This document shows, piece after piece, positions 1-8,260 of a stretch of 64,000 nucleotides of DNA. The notes below the pieces were generated by a model, which was not told where the DNA came from, did no database searches, and was given only the letters and a program-made list of their open reading frames with translations. The stretch spans positions 1 through 64,000 of the forward strand of contig DASXPH010000024.1 in the NCBI GenBank assembly GCA_036493735.1, in the 5' to 3' direction. The DNA comes from AG2 sp036493735 (GTDB lineage Bacteria > Gemmatimonadota > Gemmatimonadetes > Gemmatimonadales > Gemmatimonadaceae). The translations under genes and the position numbers were made by a program. Each line of letters starts with the position of its first letter. Position 1 is the first letter of the stretch.

Positions 1-1
1 G

Positions 2-169
2 AACTCGTCAGGCGTCGGCGTGCCGGCGGTGACGACGGGTGCCGGCTTCTGGTCGGCGACGGTGACGCACAGCCAGCTGGCTGGTGCCACCTGCGGTATC
101 GGCGTCAACACCACGAACCCGATCATCACGACGGCGGGCGATGGTGAACCCAGCTGCTACGTGCCGTAA
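2..169 (+). CDS. C-terminal fragment, probable type IV pilin-like protein
   Basis: The reading frame is open from the window edge to a TAA stop at 167-169, so only the last 55 residues are visible. The fragment is rich in Gly, Thr, Ala and Ser, contains GAGFWSATVTHSQLAG followed by a Cys, and ends in a Cys-containing EPSCYVP tail. Two cysteines close to the C-terminus and a GFW..AT pattern resemble the C-terminal beta region of type IV pilins and pseudopilins. The diagnostic N-terminal methylation motif lies outside the window, so the call is a resemblance only. A strong terminator hairpin follows. Confidence 0.45.
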   Translation, partial: NSSGVGVPAVTTGAGFWSATVTHSQLAGATCGIGVNTTNPIITTAGDGEPSCYVP

Positions 170-204
170 TCGATTTCTCTCGGGGTGCATCCCCAGGGAA
201 TGGC

Positions 205-239
205 AAGAGCTCCGCGTGTTCGCGGGGCTCTTTGCTTTT
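205..239 (+). terminator. Rho-independent terminator after the pilin-like gene
   Basis: A 12-bp stem (205-216 pairs with 221-232, one G-T wobble) closes a TGTT loop and is followed by TTGCTTTT. It lies 36 bases after the upstream stop codon and before the hydrolase start. Confidence 0.85.
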
Positions 240-271
240 CGACCGGGGATCGACGGCGCTTACTTTCCCAC

Positions 272-1180
272 ATGCCAGCGATTCCGCCGCCGCGGTCCGA
301 AGGGTACACCGAAAGCACTGATGTCGCGCTCTACTGGTGCGCCTACGGCAACGGGAACGGCGAACGAGTGCTGCTCCTTCACGGCGGCCCTGGCGCCCAC
401 CACGATTATCTGCTGCCGCAAATGTTGCGTCTCGCGAACGCGCCTTCGGGCAAGCAACGCGATCTGCTCTTCTACGATCAGCGCGGTGGTGGTCGCTCCC
501 GCTCGGACGATCGAGAGAAGGAGGGATACGTCGGCTGGCAAACGCACGTGGCGGATCTCGCGCACGTCGTCGCGGAGCTCGGTGCCGCACCGCTGACACT
601 TGTCGGCTATTCCTGGGGCGGCCTGCTCGCGCTTCTCTATGCGCGTGAGGCAGCCGCGGGGCGCGTCGCTGATGCCCCGTCGCGGTTGATTCTCATCGAT
701 CCCGCACCCGTCACTAGACACTTCCGCGAGCAATTCGAGCGGGAGTTCGCGCGACGACAGGCCAGTCCCGAGGTGCAGGCACTCCGCGAACAGCTTGCGA
801 CATCTGGATTGCGCGAGCGTGACATCGACGCGTACCGGCATCGCAGCTTCGAGCTGAGCGTCGCCGGCTACTTTGCCGATCCACGAGCCGCGGTCAATCT
901 CACACCCTTTCGTGTCACGGGCCGCGTCCAGCAAGCCGTCTGGGAAAGCCTCGGTGACTATGATCTGCTGTCTGACCGAGACTTCGAGAGGATCATGATT
1001 CCCACCTTAATCGTACACGGAAAGCAGGATCCCATTCCGGTCGCCTCATCTGAAGCCTGCGCGAGTGCCCTTCACGCCTCATTGGTCGTCATCGACCAGT
1101 GCGGTCACGTACCCTACGTCGAGCAGCCGAACGCGCTCTTCGCGGCCATCGAAGACTTCCTCGCTCAGAATCGACTCTAG
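272..1180 (+). CDS. Alpha/beta hydrolase, proline iminopeptidase-like (S33 family)
   Basis: The product of about 302 aa looks like a soluble alpha/beta hydrolase of the prolyl aminopeptidase group. Visible motifs are HGGPG (oxyanion-hole strand), DQRGGGRS (typical DQRG.GRS), the nucleophile elbow GYSWGG, a late acid segment HGKQDPIPV, and the catalytic His in GHVPYVEQP. The frame is open upstream to 185, but that start would lie across the terminator hairpin. The ATG at 272 gives MPAIPPPRSEGYTES and a normal family N-terminus. Substrate is not predictable; a proline aminopeptidase or a related esterase are both possible. The neighbours give no pathway hint. Confidence 0.85.
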   Translation: MPAIPPPRSEGYTESTDVALYWCAYGNGNGERVLLLHGGPGAHHDYLLPQMLRLANAPSGKQRDLLFYDQRGGGRSRSDDREKEGYVGWQTHVADLAHVVAELGAAPLTLVGYSWGGLLALLYAREAAAGRVADAPSRLILIDPAPVTRHFREQFEREFARRQASPEVQALREQLATSGLRERDIDAYRHRSFELSVAGYFADPRAAVNLTPFRVTGRVQQAVWESLGDYDLLSDRDFERIMIPTLIVHGKQDPIPVASSEACASALHASLVVIDQCGHVPYVEQPNALFAAIEDFLAQNRL

Positions 1181-1199
1181 CTTGTCGCCAGCTTAGGGA

Positions 1200-1655
1200 A
1201 TGCCACTCCACGACGATACGGTGCAACCACACGTGACGACGATCGACTACCAGGGTCGACGCTACAGCGTATCGTGTCGCATCGCGTTCGACGGAATCGA
1301 ATACGTGGGTCGGCTCTGGTTCGCGGATGACGCATGGGATGACAACGGCATCCCGGATCGCGGAGCGTTGCCCGGCAGAGATCGCGACGAAGTCCTCGAT
1401 CTTGCGAAGCGTCTCTCTCCCGCGGAGCTCGTGCTGCGGTATCGTCGCGCCCTCGCCGAAAAGCGCCGCTTCGTGGGCCTGCGCAAAGTCACCGATGAAG
1501 TTCTCTCGAAGATCCGGTATCTGAACCAGGTCGCGATCTCGATGCGTGCTGGTCTCCTCGACATGGATGGAGCCGCACAGGAGATCGACCTCACCGAGAA
1601 GCAGCTTCATGAGCTGATCGACCGGCTGAAGAGCTATGCAGGCGTGGAAGCGTGA
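1200..1655 (+). CDS. Conserved-looking hypothetical protein
   Basis: The product has 151 aa and is soluble with no signal peptide. I do not recognise the family. The N-terminal half contains beta-like stretches (TTIDYQGRRYSVSCRI, YVGRLWFADDAW). The C-terminal half is helical and amphipathic (LAKRLSPAELVLRYRRALAE to LHELIDRLKSY), possibly a coiled or dimerising region. Codon use matches the neighbours and a strong terminator follows, which supports a real gene. The ATG at 1200 has only an AGGGA run immediately before it, so a GTG at 1221 is an alternative start. Confidence 0.65.
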   Translation: MPLHDDTVQPHVTTIDYQGRRYSVSCRIAFDGIEYVGRLWFADDAWDDNGIPDRGALPGRDRDEVLDLAKRLSPAELVLRYRRALAEKRRFVGLRKVTDEVLSKIRYLNQVAISMRAGLLDMDGAAQEIDLTEKQLHELIDRLKSYAGVEA

Positions 1656-1701
1656 TTGGATAGAGAGTCGCGGGTAGAGGGTTGCGTGCGAATTCGGAAT
1701 G

Positions 1702-1729
1702 AGGCCGACGGCGTTGCCGTCGGCCTTCC
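1702..1729 (+). terminator. Rho-independent terminator
   Basis: A perfect 11-bp stem (1702-1712 with 1716-1726, loop GTT) is followed by TCCTTATT. It sits inside a larger inverted arrangement: GGGTAGAGGG near 1674 and a triple CCCTCTA run at 1738-1759 are complementary. Confidence 0.8.
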
Positions 1730-1761
1730 TTATTCCACCCTCTACCCTCTACCCTCTACCA

Positions 1762-3498
1762 ATGGACAGTCGTACCGCCTCTCACGTCCTCTCACAGATC
1801 GCGTCCTATCTCGAGCTTCGCGGCGAGAATCGCTTCAAGGCGCAGGCGTATCAGACTGCCGCGAAGGGCATTCTCACCTTGAATGCCGACGACCTCCGCC
1901 CGCTACTCGAGTCGGGCGAGATCGGACGGGTGCGTGGGCTGGGGCCAGCCACGCTTGCCGTCGTGCGCGATCTCGTCGAAACGGGATCGTCGCGCTACCT
2001 CGATCAGTTGCGCGAGGCAACGCCGGAGGGGCTCCTCGACCTGCTGGCGATTCCCGGGCTCACGCCCGAGAAGATCCATAAGATCCACGAGGAGCTGGAG
2101 ATTGCCGATGTCGCGCAACTGGAAGAGGCGGCGCGCGACGGACGCCTGGCCAAGGTTCGCGGCTTCGGCCCGAAGACCGCTGAGAAGATTCTCAAGGGCA
2201 TCGCGTTCTCGCGGGAGACCGGCATCCTCGAGCTCTATCCGCGCGCCCGCGCCGAAGCGGAGCAGCTCGTTAGGTTCGTGCGGGAGCACCCCGAGGTGGA
2301 CGACGCCGCGATTGCCGGCGCGATTCGCCGTCATCGCGAGGTCGTGCGCGGCGTGACGATCGTCGCGCGCTGCCTGGCAACGGCGAATCCCGTGGAAGTT
2401 GCGACGTCCTTCACGCGAATCAGTGGCGTGAAATCGGCGAAGGGAGCCGGAACCGACTGTGTCGACATCCATTTTGTCGATGGCGCGCGATTGACCCTTC
2501 GTTGTGCGCATGCGCGTCACTTTGCCGTGGCGCTGTGGCGCGCGACGGGGACCGAGGAGCACGTCGAGCTGGTTCGGGCTCGCTTGACGGAACGCGGCAT
2601 CGGGATCGTCGGCGACGAGCTGCATGACGCACCCCACCACCCGATGGACATTCCTGATGAGCATTCGCTCTACCGCGCCGCTGGCCTTGCCTACGTTCCG
2701 CCCGAGCTGCGCGAAGCGGAGGGCGAGGTAGACGCGGCGAGTCGCGATGCGCTGCCGCGACTGCTGCTCCCCGACGACATACTCGGCGTGCTGCACTGTC
2801 ATACGCACTACTCCGATGGCAAGAGCTCCATTCGCGAGCTCGCACTGGGCGCTCGCGCTCGCGGGTGGAGTTATGTGGGCATCTCCGACCACTCGGCCGC
2901 CGCGTTCTACGCATCCGGTTTGCCGCGCGAGAAAGTGCTCGCGCAGTTCGAGGAGATCGACACGATCAACGCCGAGATGGACACGGGGTTCCGGATCCTC
3001 AAGGGCATCGAAGCCGATATTCTCGCCGATGGTCGACTCGACTACGACGCGGAACTGCTCTCGCAGTTCGATTTTGTCATTGGATCGATCCATTCACGGT
3101 TCGGAATGGATGGACCGGCAATGACCGAACGCGTCCTGCGCGCTCTCGATGAGCCATTTCTGACGATCCTCGCTCATCCTACCGGTCGCTTGCTCCTCTC
3201 GCGCGAGCCGTACGCGATCGACGTCGACGCCGTGATCGAGAAGTCTGTCGAAGTCGGCGTCGCCGTCGAGCTCAATGCCGACCCGCATCGTCTCGATCTC
3301 GATTGGCGACACCTCATCACCGCGAAGCGGCGCGGCGCGACAGTCGCGCTCGGCCCGGATGCCCATTCGGTGAATGCTCTCGACAACGTTGCTCTCGGCG
3401 TGGGAATGGCGCGCAAGGGTTGGCTCGAGGCAGCCGACTTGCTCAACGCGCGCGAAGCAGATGACGTGATCGCGTTTGCGCGGAGCCGGTGGCGTTAG
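1762..3498 (+). CDS. PolX-type protein with degenerate polymerase domain and intact PHP domain
   Basis: The product has 578 aa: N-terminal helix-hairpin-helix region (1-150, e.g. VRGLGPATLAVV and VRGFGPKTAEKI), a family-X polymerase-like core (about 155-320) and a C-terminal PHP phosphoesterase domain (about 335-578). All nine expected PHP metal ligands are readable: H345, H347, D352, H377, E417, H444, H472, D533, H535. In the polymerase core, the family GS..RR....GDID signature reads AGAIRR....RGVTIV, so the two catalytic aspartates are replaced by Gly197 and Thr199. PolX proteins act in base-excision repair and PHP domains can be 3'-5' exonucleases. Here I infer a nuclease or DNA-binding role without polymerisation. 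Start chosen at 1762 because the upstream extension runs through the terminator. The endonuclease III gene follows after 9 bp, consistent with a repair pair. Confidence 0.85.
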   Translation: MDSRTASHVLSQIASYLELRGENRFKAQAYQTAAKGILTLNADDLRPLLESGEIGRVRGLGPATLAVVRDLVETGSSRYLDQLREATPEGLLDLLAIPGLTPEKIHKIHEELEIADVAQLEEAARDGRLAKVRGFGPKTAEKILKGIAFSRETGILELYPRARAEAEQLVRFVREHPEVDDAAIAGAIRRHREVVRGVTIVARCLATANPVEVATSFTRISGVKSAKGAGTDCVDIHFVDGARLTLRCAHARHFAVALWRATGTEEHVELVRARLTERGIGIVGDELHDAPHHPMDIPDEHSLYRAAGLAYVPPELREAEGEVDAASRDALPRLLLPDDILGVLHCHTHYSDGKSSIRELALGARARGWSYVGISDHSAAAFYASGLPREKVLAQFEEIDTINAEMDTGFRILKGIEADILADGRLDYDAELLSQFDFVIGSIHSRFGMDGPAMTERVLRALDEPFLTILAHPTGRLLLSREPYAIDVDAVIEKSVEVGVAVELNADPHRLDLDWRHLITAKRRGATVALGPDAHSVNALDNVALGVGMARKGWLEAADLLNAREADDVIAFARSRWR

Positions 3499-3507
3499 CT
3501 TTGTCGC

Positions 3508-4329
3508 ATGCGCCAGAAACGAAATCCGCCGCGGCAGCCACTTGCTCAGTCGCGGCCGAAGGTCGCCGCGCGAAAGCCTCTTTCCGCGGCGAAAAATCTG
3601 AAGACAGTGCGCGGCGCGGCCGCGCCTAGCGCACCGCGCAGTAAGTCCAAGAGCACCGCCGCAAAGCGGCCGGCGAAGGGGCCTGCCTCGCGACGCGCGC
3701 CAGCCGCCGTGCGTGCGCCAGAGATCTTCGCGCGACTGCACCGCACGTATCCGGACGCCCACTGCGCGCTGGACTTTCAGAACGCATTCCAGTTGCTCGT
3801 CGCGACAATTCTCAGCGCGCAGTGCACGGACAAGCGCGTGAACATGGTCACGCCGGCGCTCTTTAGCCGTTATGCTACGCCGGCAGCGATGGCCGTCGCC
3901 AAGCCCGAAGAGCTCGAGGAGATGATCAAGAGCACGGGTTTCTTCCGAAACAAGACGAAGAGTCTGCTCGGCATGTCCGCGGCCGTCGCCGAGCGACATG
4001 GGGGCCTGGTTCCATCGGAGATGGAACAGCTGGTGAAGCTGCCTGGTGTCGGTCGAAAGACAGCGAACGTCGTCCTCGGCAATGCATTCGATCGGAACGA
4101 GGGCGTCGTGGTCGACACGCATGTCACGCGTGTGAGCCAGCGACTCGCCCTCACGAAGAACACGGATCCGGTGAAGATCGAGCAGGATCTGGTGCGGCTG
4201 TTTCCCAGGGAGCAGTGGACGCTGCTGGCTCACCTTTTCATCGAGCACGGTCGGCAGATCTGCGTGGCTCGCAATCCGAAATGCGACCAGTGCCCGCTCA
4301 GTGACCTTTGCCCATCGTCGCGAGTATAG
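3508..4329 (+). CDS. nth: Endonuclease III
   Basis: This 273-aa protein is a DNA glycosylase/AP lyase that removes oxidised pyrimidines in base-excision repair. The helix-hairpin-helix LPGVGRKTANVVL carries the catalytic Lys, and the catalytic Asp lies in VVDTHVTRVSQRL. A C-terminal C-x6-C-x2-C-x5-C pattern (CVARNPKCDQCPLSDLC) would bind the [4Fe-4S] cluster. The first ~75 residues are an unusual Lys/Arg/Ala/Pro-rich extension (several KS, KR, AAK runs), likely a disordered DNA-binding tail; E. coli Nth is about 211 aa without it. It is 9 bp downstream of the PolX-PHP gene. Confidence 0.95.
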   Translation: MRQKRNPPRQPLAQSRPKVAARKPLSAAKNLKTVRGAAAPSAPRSKSKSTAAKRPAKGPASRRAPAAVRAPEIFARLHRTYPDAHCALDFQNAFQLLVATILSAQCTDKRVNMVTPALFSRYATPAAMAVAKPEELEEMIKSTGFFRNKTKSLLGMSAAVAERHGGLVPSEMEQLVKLPGVGRKTANVVLGNAFDRNEGVVVDTHVTRVSQRLALTKNTDPVKIEQDLVRLFPREQWTLLAHLFIEHGRQICVARNPKCDQCPLSDLCPSSRV

Positions 4330-4352
4330 GGAGGAGGACTCCCTCACACTCG

Positions 4353-4835
4353 ATGATGATGCGCCTCAACCAGTGTCTCTGGGGCGTTCTTGCCCCGGTC
4401 GTTTTCGCCGCCTGCACCCATTCGTCGCCCTCGTCGAGTCCAGCGCCCGAGACCGAGAGGGGCGTACGGATCGCCGGCCCGCTCAAGTACGGTGACTGCG
4501 ATGAAGCACGTCGTCGAGCCGCGCTGCAACCCGACCTCGAAGTCGAGCGGCTACCCGCGCCGGTCGCGATGACGCCCGCGCCCTTCGAGCGCGTGCCGGA
4601 GTCGGTATGGCGAAAGGATGGCAGCGCCGAGATCAAGATCGACGTCATCGTCGACACGCTCGGCCGCGCGGATATGAAGACTTTCAAAGTCGTGAAAGTC
4701 TCGAACAAGTGGTTCGCGGAGAATGTGCGTGGTGTGATCAGGAAGTGGACGTTCACGCCGGCATTGCTCGCTGGATGCAAGATCCCGCGCATCTACCATT
4801 TCATGTCCTCGCGTCCCGCGCGCACGACCAACTAA
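4353..4835 (+). CDS. TonB-C-terminal-like lipoprotein
   Basis: The predicted 160-aa protein starts MMMRLNQCLWGVLAPVVFAAC, a lipoprotein signal with lipobox FAAC. The mature part includes a segment like the TonB/energy-transducer C-terminal domain: VPESVWRKDGSAEIKIDVIVDTLGRADM, then FAENVRGVIRKWTFTPALLAGCKI, matching the usual G.V...VDT.G.....V..S....D..A..A...W.F.PA pattern. Two Cys flank this domain. The frame opens at 4308, overlapping nth, but the ATG at 4353 follows a GGAGGA run and yields the signal peptide. A role in envelope energy transduction is not proven, because such domains also occur in proteins not acting with ExbBD. Confidence 0.7.
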   Translation: MMMRLNQCLWGVLAPVVFAACTHSSPSSSPAPETERGVRIAGPLKYGDCDEARRRAALQPDLEVERLPAPVAMTPAPFERVPESVWRKDGSAEIKIDVIVDTLGRADMKTFKVVKVSNKWFAENVRGVIRKWTFTPALLAGCKIPRIYHFMSSRPARTTN

Positions 4836-4921
4836 CCCTTACGGAGGCGCGGTGAGCGCCGCCGGCGGACGGAACAGTTCCTGTTATTCGCGGCTCTGGT
4901 GATTAGCTTTTCGAGTGCCGA

Positions 4922-5413
4922 ATGGCGAGAATGAACCCTCCCACCCAGTCAGTCGTGAAACGCGCCACGTTCGAGACGAGCCGCGGCTCCATGGTCGCGG
5001 ACCTCTACGAGAAGGATGCTCCGAAAACCGTCGAGAACTTCGAGAAGCTCGCCAACAGCGGCTTCTACGACGGCATCAAATTCCACCGCGTGATCCCGGA
5101 TTTCGTCGTGCAGGGCGGTGATCCGCTCTCCCGCGATCTTCCGGCGGGCGATCCGCGCATCGGAACTGGTGGCCCAGGATACAAGATCAAGTGTGAGACA
5201 GCCGGCAACAATAAGACCCACGAGCTGGGCGCGCTGTCGATGGCTCACGCGGGTAAGGATACCGGCGGCAGCCAATTCTTCATCGTCCTCAGCGACGCGA
5301 ATTGCCGGCACCTCAACGGTGTGCACACCGTCTTCGGCAAAGTCGTCGAGGGACTCGATGTCGTGAAGAAGATCCAGAAGAACGACGTCATCAACAAAGT
5401 GCGCGTCGCCTAA
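4922..5413 (+). CDS. Cyclophilin-type peptidyl-prolyl cis-trans isomerase
   Basis: The product has 163 aa and lacks a signal peptide, so it is probably cytoplasmic. Cyclophilin landmarks are clear: FYDGIKFHRVIPDFVVQGGDP, the GTGGPGY loop, LSMAHAGKDTGGSQFFIVL and HTVFGKVVEGLDVV, including the catalytic Arg in FHR and the QFFI substrate-pocket segment. It catalyses proline isomerisation during folding. The stop codon overlaps one copy of the octamer GCCTAACG. A small histidine-rich membrane protein follows after 21 bp. Confidence 0.95.
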   Translation: MARMNPPTQSVVKRATFETSRGSMVADLYEKDAPKTVENFEKLANSGFYDGIKFHRVIPDFVVQGGDPLSRDLPAGDPRIGTGGPGYKIKCETAGNNKTHELGALSMAHAGKDTGGSQFFIVLSDANCRHLNGVHTVFGKVVEGLDVVKKIQKNDVINKVRVA

Positions 5414-5434
5414 CGACTTGCCGCTGACACAACA

Positions 5435-5611
5435 ATGGCTGACACCCACACGCACGCGCAGACACACGTCGCGCACGGCTCCGACATGGGCGCCGCATAT
5501 CTCGGCTTGGTGATCGGCGCCATCGCGCTCTTCCTCCTCCTCGGCAGCATTGTCATACTGACGAATCGGCACTACGCGAACGAGAAGCCGACCGCGGGAG
5601 CGGAGAAGTGA
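5435..5611 (+). CDS. Small His-rich single-span membrane protein
   Basis: A 58-aa reading frame with one transmembrane helix (about residues 19-43, AAYLGLVIGAIALFLLLGS) and an N-terminus containing five His in the first 14 residues (THTHAQTHVAH). A short charged tail follows. No family is recognised. It starts 21 bp after the cyclophilin gene on the same strand and ends before a large inverted repeat, so it is probably the last gene of that unit. The His cluster might bind metal; that is speculation. Confidence 0.65.
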   Translation: MADTHTHAQTHVAHGSDMGAAYLGLVIGAIALFLLLGSIVILTNRHYANEKPTAGAEK

Positions 5612-5621
5612 TCCTGGTGAG

Positions 5622-5670
5622 TGGTGGTCGGTGAGTGGTTGGCTGGCCAGTCACCACTCACCGACCACTA
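5622..5670. terminator. Long inverted repeat between convergent genes (bidirectional terminator)
   Basis: A perfect 15-bp stem joins 5625-5639 (TGGTCGGTGAGTGGT) and 5653-5667, extended on the outside by further pairs. The left arm also contains the word GTGAGTGGT twice (5617-5625 and 5631-5639). It separates the + small membrane gene from the - ATPase gene. Confidence 0.7.
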
Positions 5671-6477
5671 GCCCAGATGCCGCAAGAACCTTCCCGGATC
5701 ATTGAGGAAATCCCGCGTCAACACCACGTGATCCAGCTCGTCGAAGCGCATTGACTCCATCGGAGCGCGGTCGCAGCTGTAGATCAGCGCGCCGGGGAGA
5801 GCCAGAAGAATCGGGGAGTGCGTGGCGATGACAAATTGGGCGTCTTGCGCCACCATCTCGTTGATCATCGCGATGAGCGCCAGTTGACTCTGCGGCGACA
5901 GCGGCGCTTCCGGCTCGTCGAGCAGGTACAGACCGCCGGGTACGAAGCGCGAGCTGAAGAGCCGCAGGAAGCTCTGCCCGTGAGAGTTCGAGTCGAGGTC
6001 GATCCCATAGCGGCTCTCCATGTCCGCCAGCGAATTCACGAATGGCAAGCGCGCAAAGCCTTTCGCATATGCTGAACGGTCGCGGTATTCCACCTCGATC
6101 TCGTCGAGGCGAGCCACGAACTCTGCACGCATTTTCGCGAGCGTCTTCGTGAAGCCAAAGAAGTCCTCGGCTCGCAGAAAAAATCCGCGCCGCGTGCGAC
6201 GCCGCCAGACGAGTTTGAGGCACCTACCCAGAGCTCGTTGTGCCTCGAGCGTCGTGTCGTCCGCGACATTGAGCGTACCGATCGCTGGAAGACCGGTCGC
6301 GGCGGCGAGCGCCTCGAGCAGTGTCGATTTTCCGGAGCCGTTCTCGCCGACCAAGAAGGTCACTGCTGCATCGAGTGAGAGGTGATCGAGCTCTCGAACG
6401 ACTGGCACGCTGAAGGGAAAGCGGCCGGCGCGCTCCGGATCGGGGGTTCGCTTCGTGATGGACCGCAGGTGAGGCAT
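5668..6477 (-). CDS. AAA/ABC-type ATPase (SMC/RecF/OLD-like)
   Basis: The 269-aa protein has Walker A GENGSGKST near residue 44, an ABC-like signature region HGQSFLRLFSSRF, Walker B GLYLLDEPEAPLS, and the switch His in ATHSPILLALPGA. The organisation is that of stand-alone SMC-like ATPases, with a short helical insert between Walker A and the signature instead of a long coiled coil. Such proteins occur as generic predicted ATPases and sometimes as partners in defence modules, but no nuclease or toxin partner lies next to it. The gene is monocistronic and convergent with the cyclophilin unit. Confidence 0.85.
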   Translation of the reverse strand: MPHLRSITKRTPDPERAGRFPFSVPVVRELDHLSLDAAVTFLVGENGSGKSTLLEALAAATGLPAIGTLNVADDTTLEAQRALGRCLKLVWRRRTRRGFFLRAEDFFGFTKTLAKMRAEFVARLDEIEVEYRDRSAYAKGFARLPFVNSLADMESRYGIDLDSNSHGQSFLRLFSSRFVPGGLYLLDEPEAPLSPQSQLALIAMINEMVAQDAQFVIATHSPILLALPGALIYSCDRAPMESMRFDELDHVVLTRDFLNDPGRFLRHLG

Positions 6478-6598
6478 GCGTCGATGCGATGAAGGCGGTA
6501 CGTCTTTGGTGGCCTAATTCCCGGGCACCCGCCGCTGTATAGTGTTCTACTCTCGTACCTGCTCGAAGCACAGCCCTCTCGGATTCGTTGCCCAAATC

Positions 6599-7189
6599 AT
6601 GTCACTGCCTTCACGCTCCGATGCGCTCGCGCTGATGCACGATTACACTGCCAGCGAATCACTCAGAAAGCACATGCTCGCCGTCGAGGCCGCCATGCGG
6701 GCATACGCGGAAAAGTTCAATGAGGATCCCGACCGTTGGGGCCTCGCGGGACTGATTCACGATTTCGACTACGAGCGATACCCTAATGCTGCCCACTCGG
6801 CGATGGAGGAGCACCCCGCCCAGGGTGTCCGTCTGCTGCGCGAACGCGGCTGGCCCGATGACATTCTGCAGGCGATACTCGGACATGCCACGTATTGCGG
6901 GGTCGCCCGAGAGACGAACATGGCCAAAGCGCTGTTCGCCGTCGATGAATTGACAGGACTGGTAACGGCAACGGCACTCGTGCGCCCCTCGAAGAGCCTT
7001 CACGAGGTGGATGCTCGGTCGGTGCGGAAGAAAATGAAGGACAAAGGCTTCGCTCGTGGCGTGAATCGGGACGATGTCATGGTCGGCGCTCAGGAGCTCG
7101 GAGTCGACCTCGACGCCCACATTCAGTTCGTGATTGACGCCATGCGCGCTCGGGCCAGTGACTTGGGCCTCGACGGAAACGGTGGCTGA
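6599..7189 (+). CDS. HD-superfamily hydrolase
   Basis: The 196-aa protein has the HD phosphohydrolase ligands H (RKHMLAVE), HD (LIHDFDYERYP), later H (EEHPAQG and ILGHATYCG) and D (FAVDELTG). It lacks a GYP motif. This class includes nucleotidases and HDIG-type phosphohydrolases; the substrate is unknown. I chose the ATG at 6599 (MSLPSRSDALALMHDYT) because the upstream extension is unlike the family. The gene is divergent from the ATPase gene. Confidence 0.8.
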   Translation: MSLPSRSDALALMHDYTASESLRKHMLAVEAAMRAYAEKFNEDPDRWGLAGLIHDFDYERYPNAAHSAMEEHPAQGVRLLRERGWPDDILQAILGHATYCGVARETNMAKALFAVDELTGLVTATALVRPSKSLHEVDARSVRKKMKDKGFARGVNRDDVMVGAQELGVDLDAHIQFVIDAMRARASDLGLDGNGG

Positions 7190-7268
7190 GTGCGTTCAGC
7201 TGTTTTCAACGGTCGATGGTCTCCCGCCGTACATGAGGTGAACATTGGCAGGAGTTTACTGAGCGAGG

Positions 7269-7871
7269 ATGACCGTCGCGACCGCAGCCCAATCGACCTT
7301 CGCTATGCCGTCGCCGTCTGACGGAGACCCGCGGAGGGGTTCGGACGAACGGGCACTCGTGGTGCTGGCCCAGCAGGGTAGCAACGAGTCTTTCGCCGCG
7401 CTCGTCCGGCTGCATCAGCGTCGGGCATACGCCGTTTGTCGCGCGATCGTGCTCACCCACGAGGACGCGGAGGACGCGGTGCAGGAGGGGTTTCTCCACG
7501 CGTTCCGCGCGTTGGATCGGTTTCTTCCTGATCAACCGTTCGGGGCCTGGCTCTACCGCATCATGGCCAACGCGTCGCTCGATCTTGTCAGGCGACGCAA
7601 GGTTCGCGACGCGGATGAGCTATCGGAGTCGTCGCCCGCTCCCTTTCGGGATCCGGGTGAGGCGGACGAGTTGCGACGGCGCTTGACGGAGGCGCTCACG
7701 CGGCTCACCGGTCGGCAGCGCTCGGTGATCGTGCTACATGATGTCGAAGGGTTCACGCATGGCGAGATTGGCTCGATGCTCGGCATCCCCGAGGGGACGG
7801 CACGATCGGATCTGCACCATGCGCGAGCGACACTACGAAGACTGCTCAAGGACGTTCGGAGCGATATCTGA
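7269..7871 (+). CDS. ECF RNA polymerase sigma factor
   Basis: The product of 200 aa contains region 2 (ESFAALVRLHQRRAYAVCRA, then HEDAEDAVQEGFLHAFRALD with the core-binding acidic helix) and region 4 (LTGRQRSVIVLHDVEGFTHG, then the HTH EIGSMLGIPEGTARSDLHHA). It directs RNA polymerase to a small regulon. Its stop overlaps the start of the next gene by one base (TGATG), so it is translationally coupled to the membrane protein that probably restrains it. The following Spy-like and TolC genes suggest an envelope or metal-stress response. Confidence 0.93.
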   Translation: MTVATAAQSTFAMPSPSDGDPRRGSDERALVVLAQQGSNESFAALVRLHQRRAYAVCRAIVLTHEDAEDAVQEGFLHAFRALDRFLPDQPFGAWLYRIMANASLDLVRRRKVRDADELSESSPAPFRDPGEADELRRRLTEALTRLTGRQRSVIVLHDVEGFTHGEIGSMLGIPEGTARSDLHHARATLRRLLKDVRSDI

Positions 7872-8260
7872 TGACGAAGCTCACGATGCATAACGAGAAC
7901 GGCGACGACGACGTGACGCGCGGCCTCCGCGCGCTCTACGCCGCGCCAGTTGGTGAGCCGTACTGGAGCGATCTCGAGGCGCGCATCATGGGCCGGATCG
8001 CCGAGGTGGACCTCGGCTGGTGGGCGGAGCTCGACCGATGGGCGCGGCCAGCGCTGCTCGCCGCTGCCGTCCTCGTCCTCGCCGCCGGCATCGCCATGTT
8101 CCGCGCCCGACAGGTCGAAACTCAGACGGCGTATGAGCATATTCTCACGCCGAGCCCGGTGCCGGTCGAGACGGTGATCCGCCCGACGCTCGAAGGCGAC
8201 CGCGAAGCATCGCTTCGCGACGTCGTTGGACACAGAGACAGAAGCAACGGGAGACCATAA
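7871..8260 (+). CDS. Probable anti-sigma factor (single-span)
   Basis: The 129-aa protein has an N-terminal cytoplasmic part (about 1-57), one transmembrane helix (about 59-77, PALLAAAVLVLAAGIAMF) and a periplasmic tail. It is coupled to the ECF sigma gene by a one-base overlap, which is the usual arrangement for an anti-sigma factor. The N-terminal segment ALYAAPVGEPYWSDLEARIM resembles short anti-sigma helices, but there is no ZAS Cys/His motif. The function is inferred mainly from position and topology. Confidence 0.65.
   Translation: MTKLTMHNENGDDDVTRGLRALYAAPVGEPYWSDLEARIMGRIAEVDLGWWAELDRWARPALLAAAVLVLAAGIAMFRARQVETQTAYEHILTPSPVPVETVIRPTLEGDREASLRDVVGHRDRSNGRP

Noticed and set aside
5668..6477. 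The SMC-like ATPase as part of an antiphage system
   Set aside because: No TOPRIM, nuclease or toxin gene lies beside it; both neighbours are housekeeping-like.
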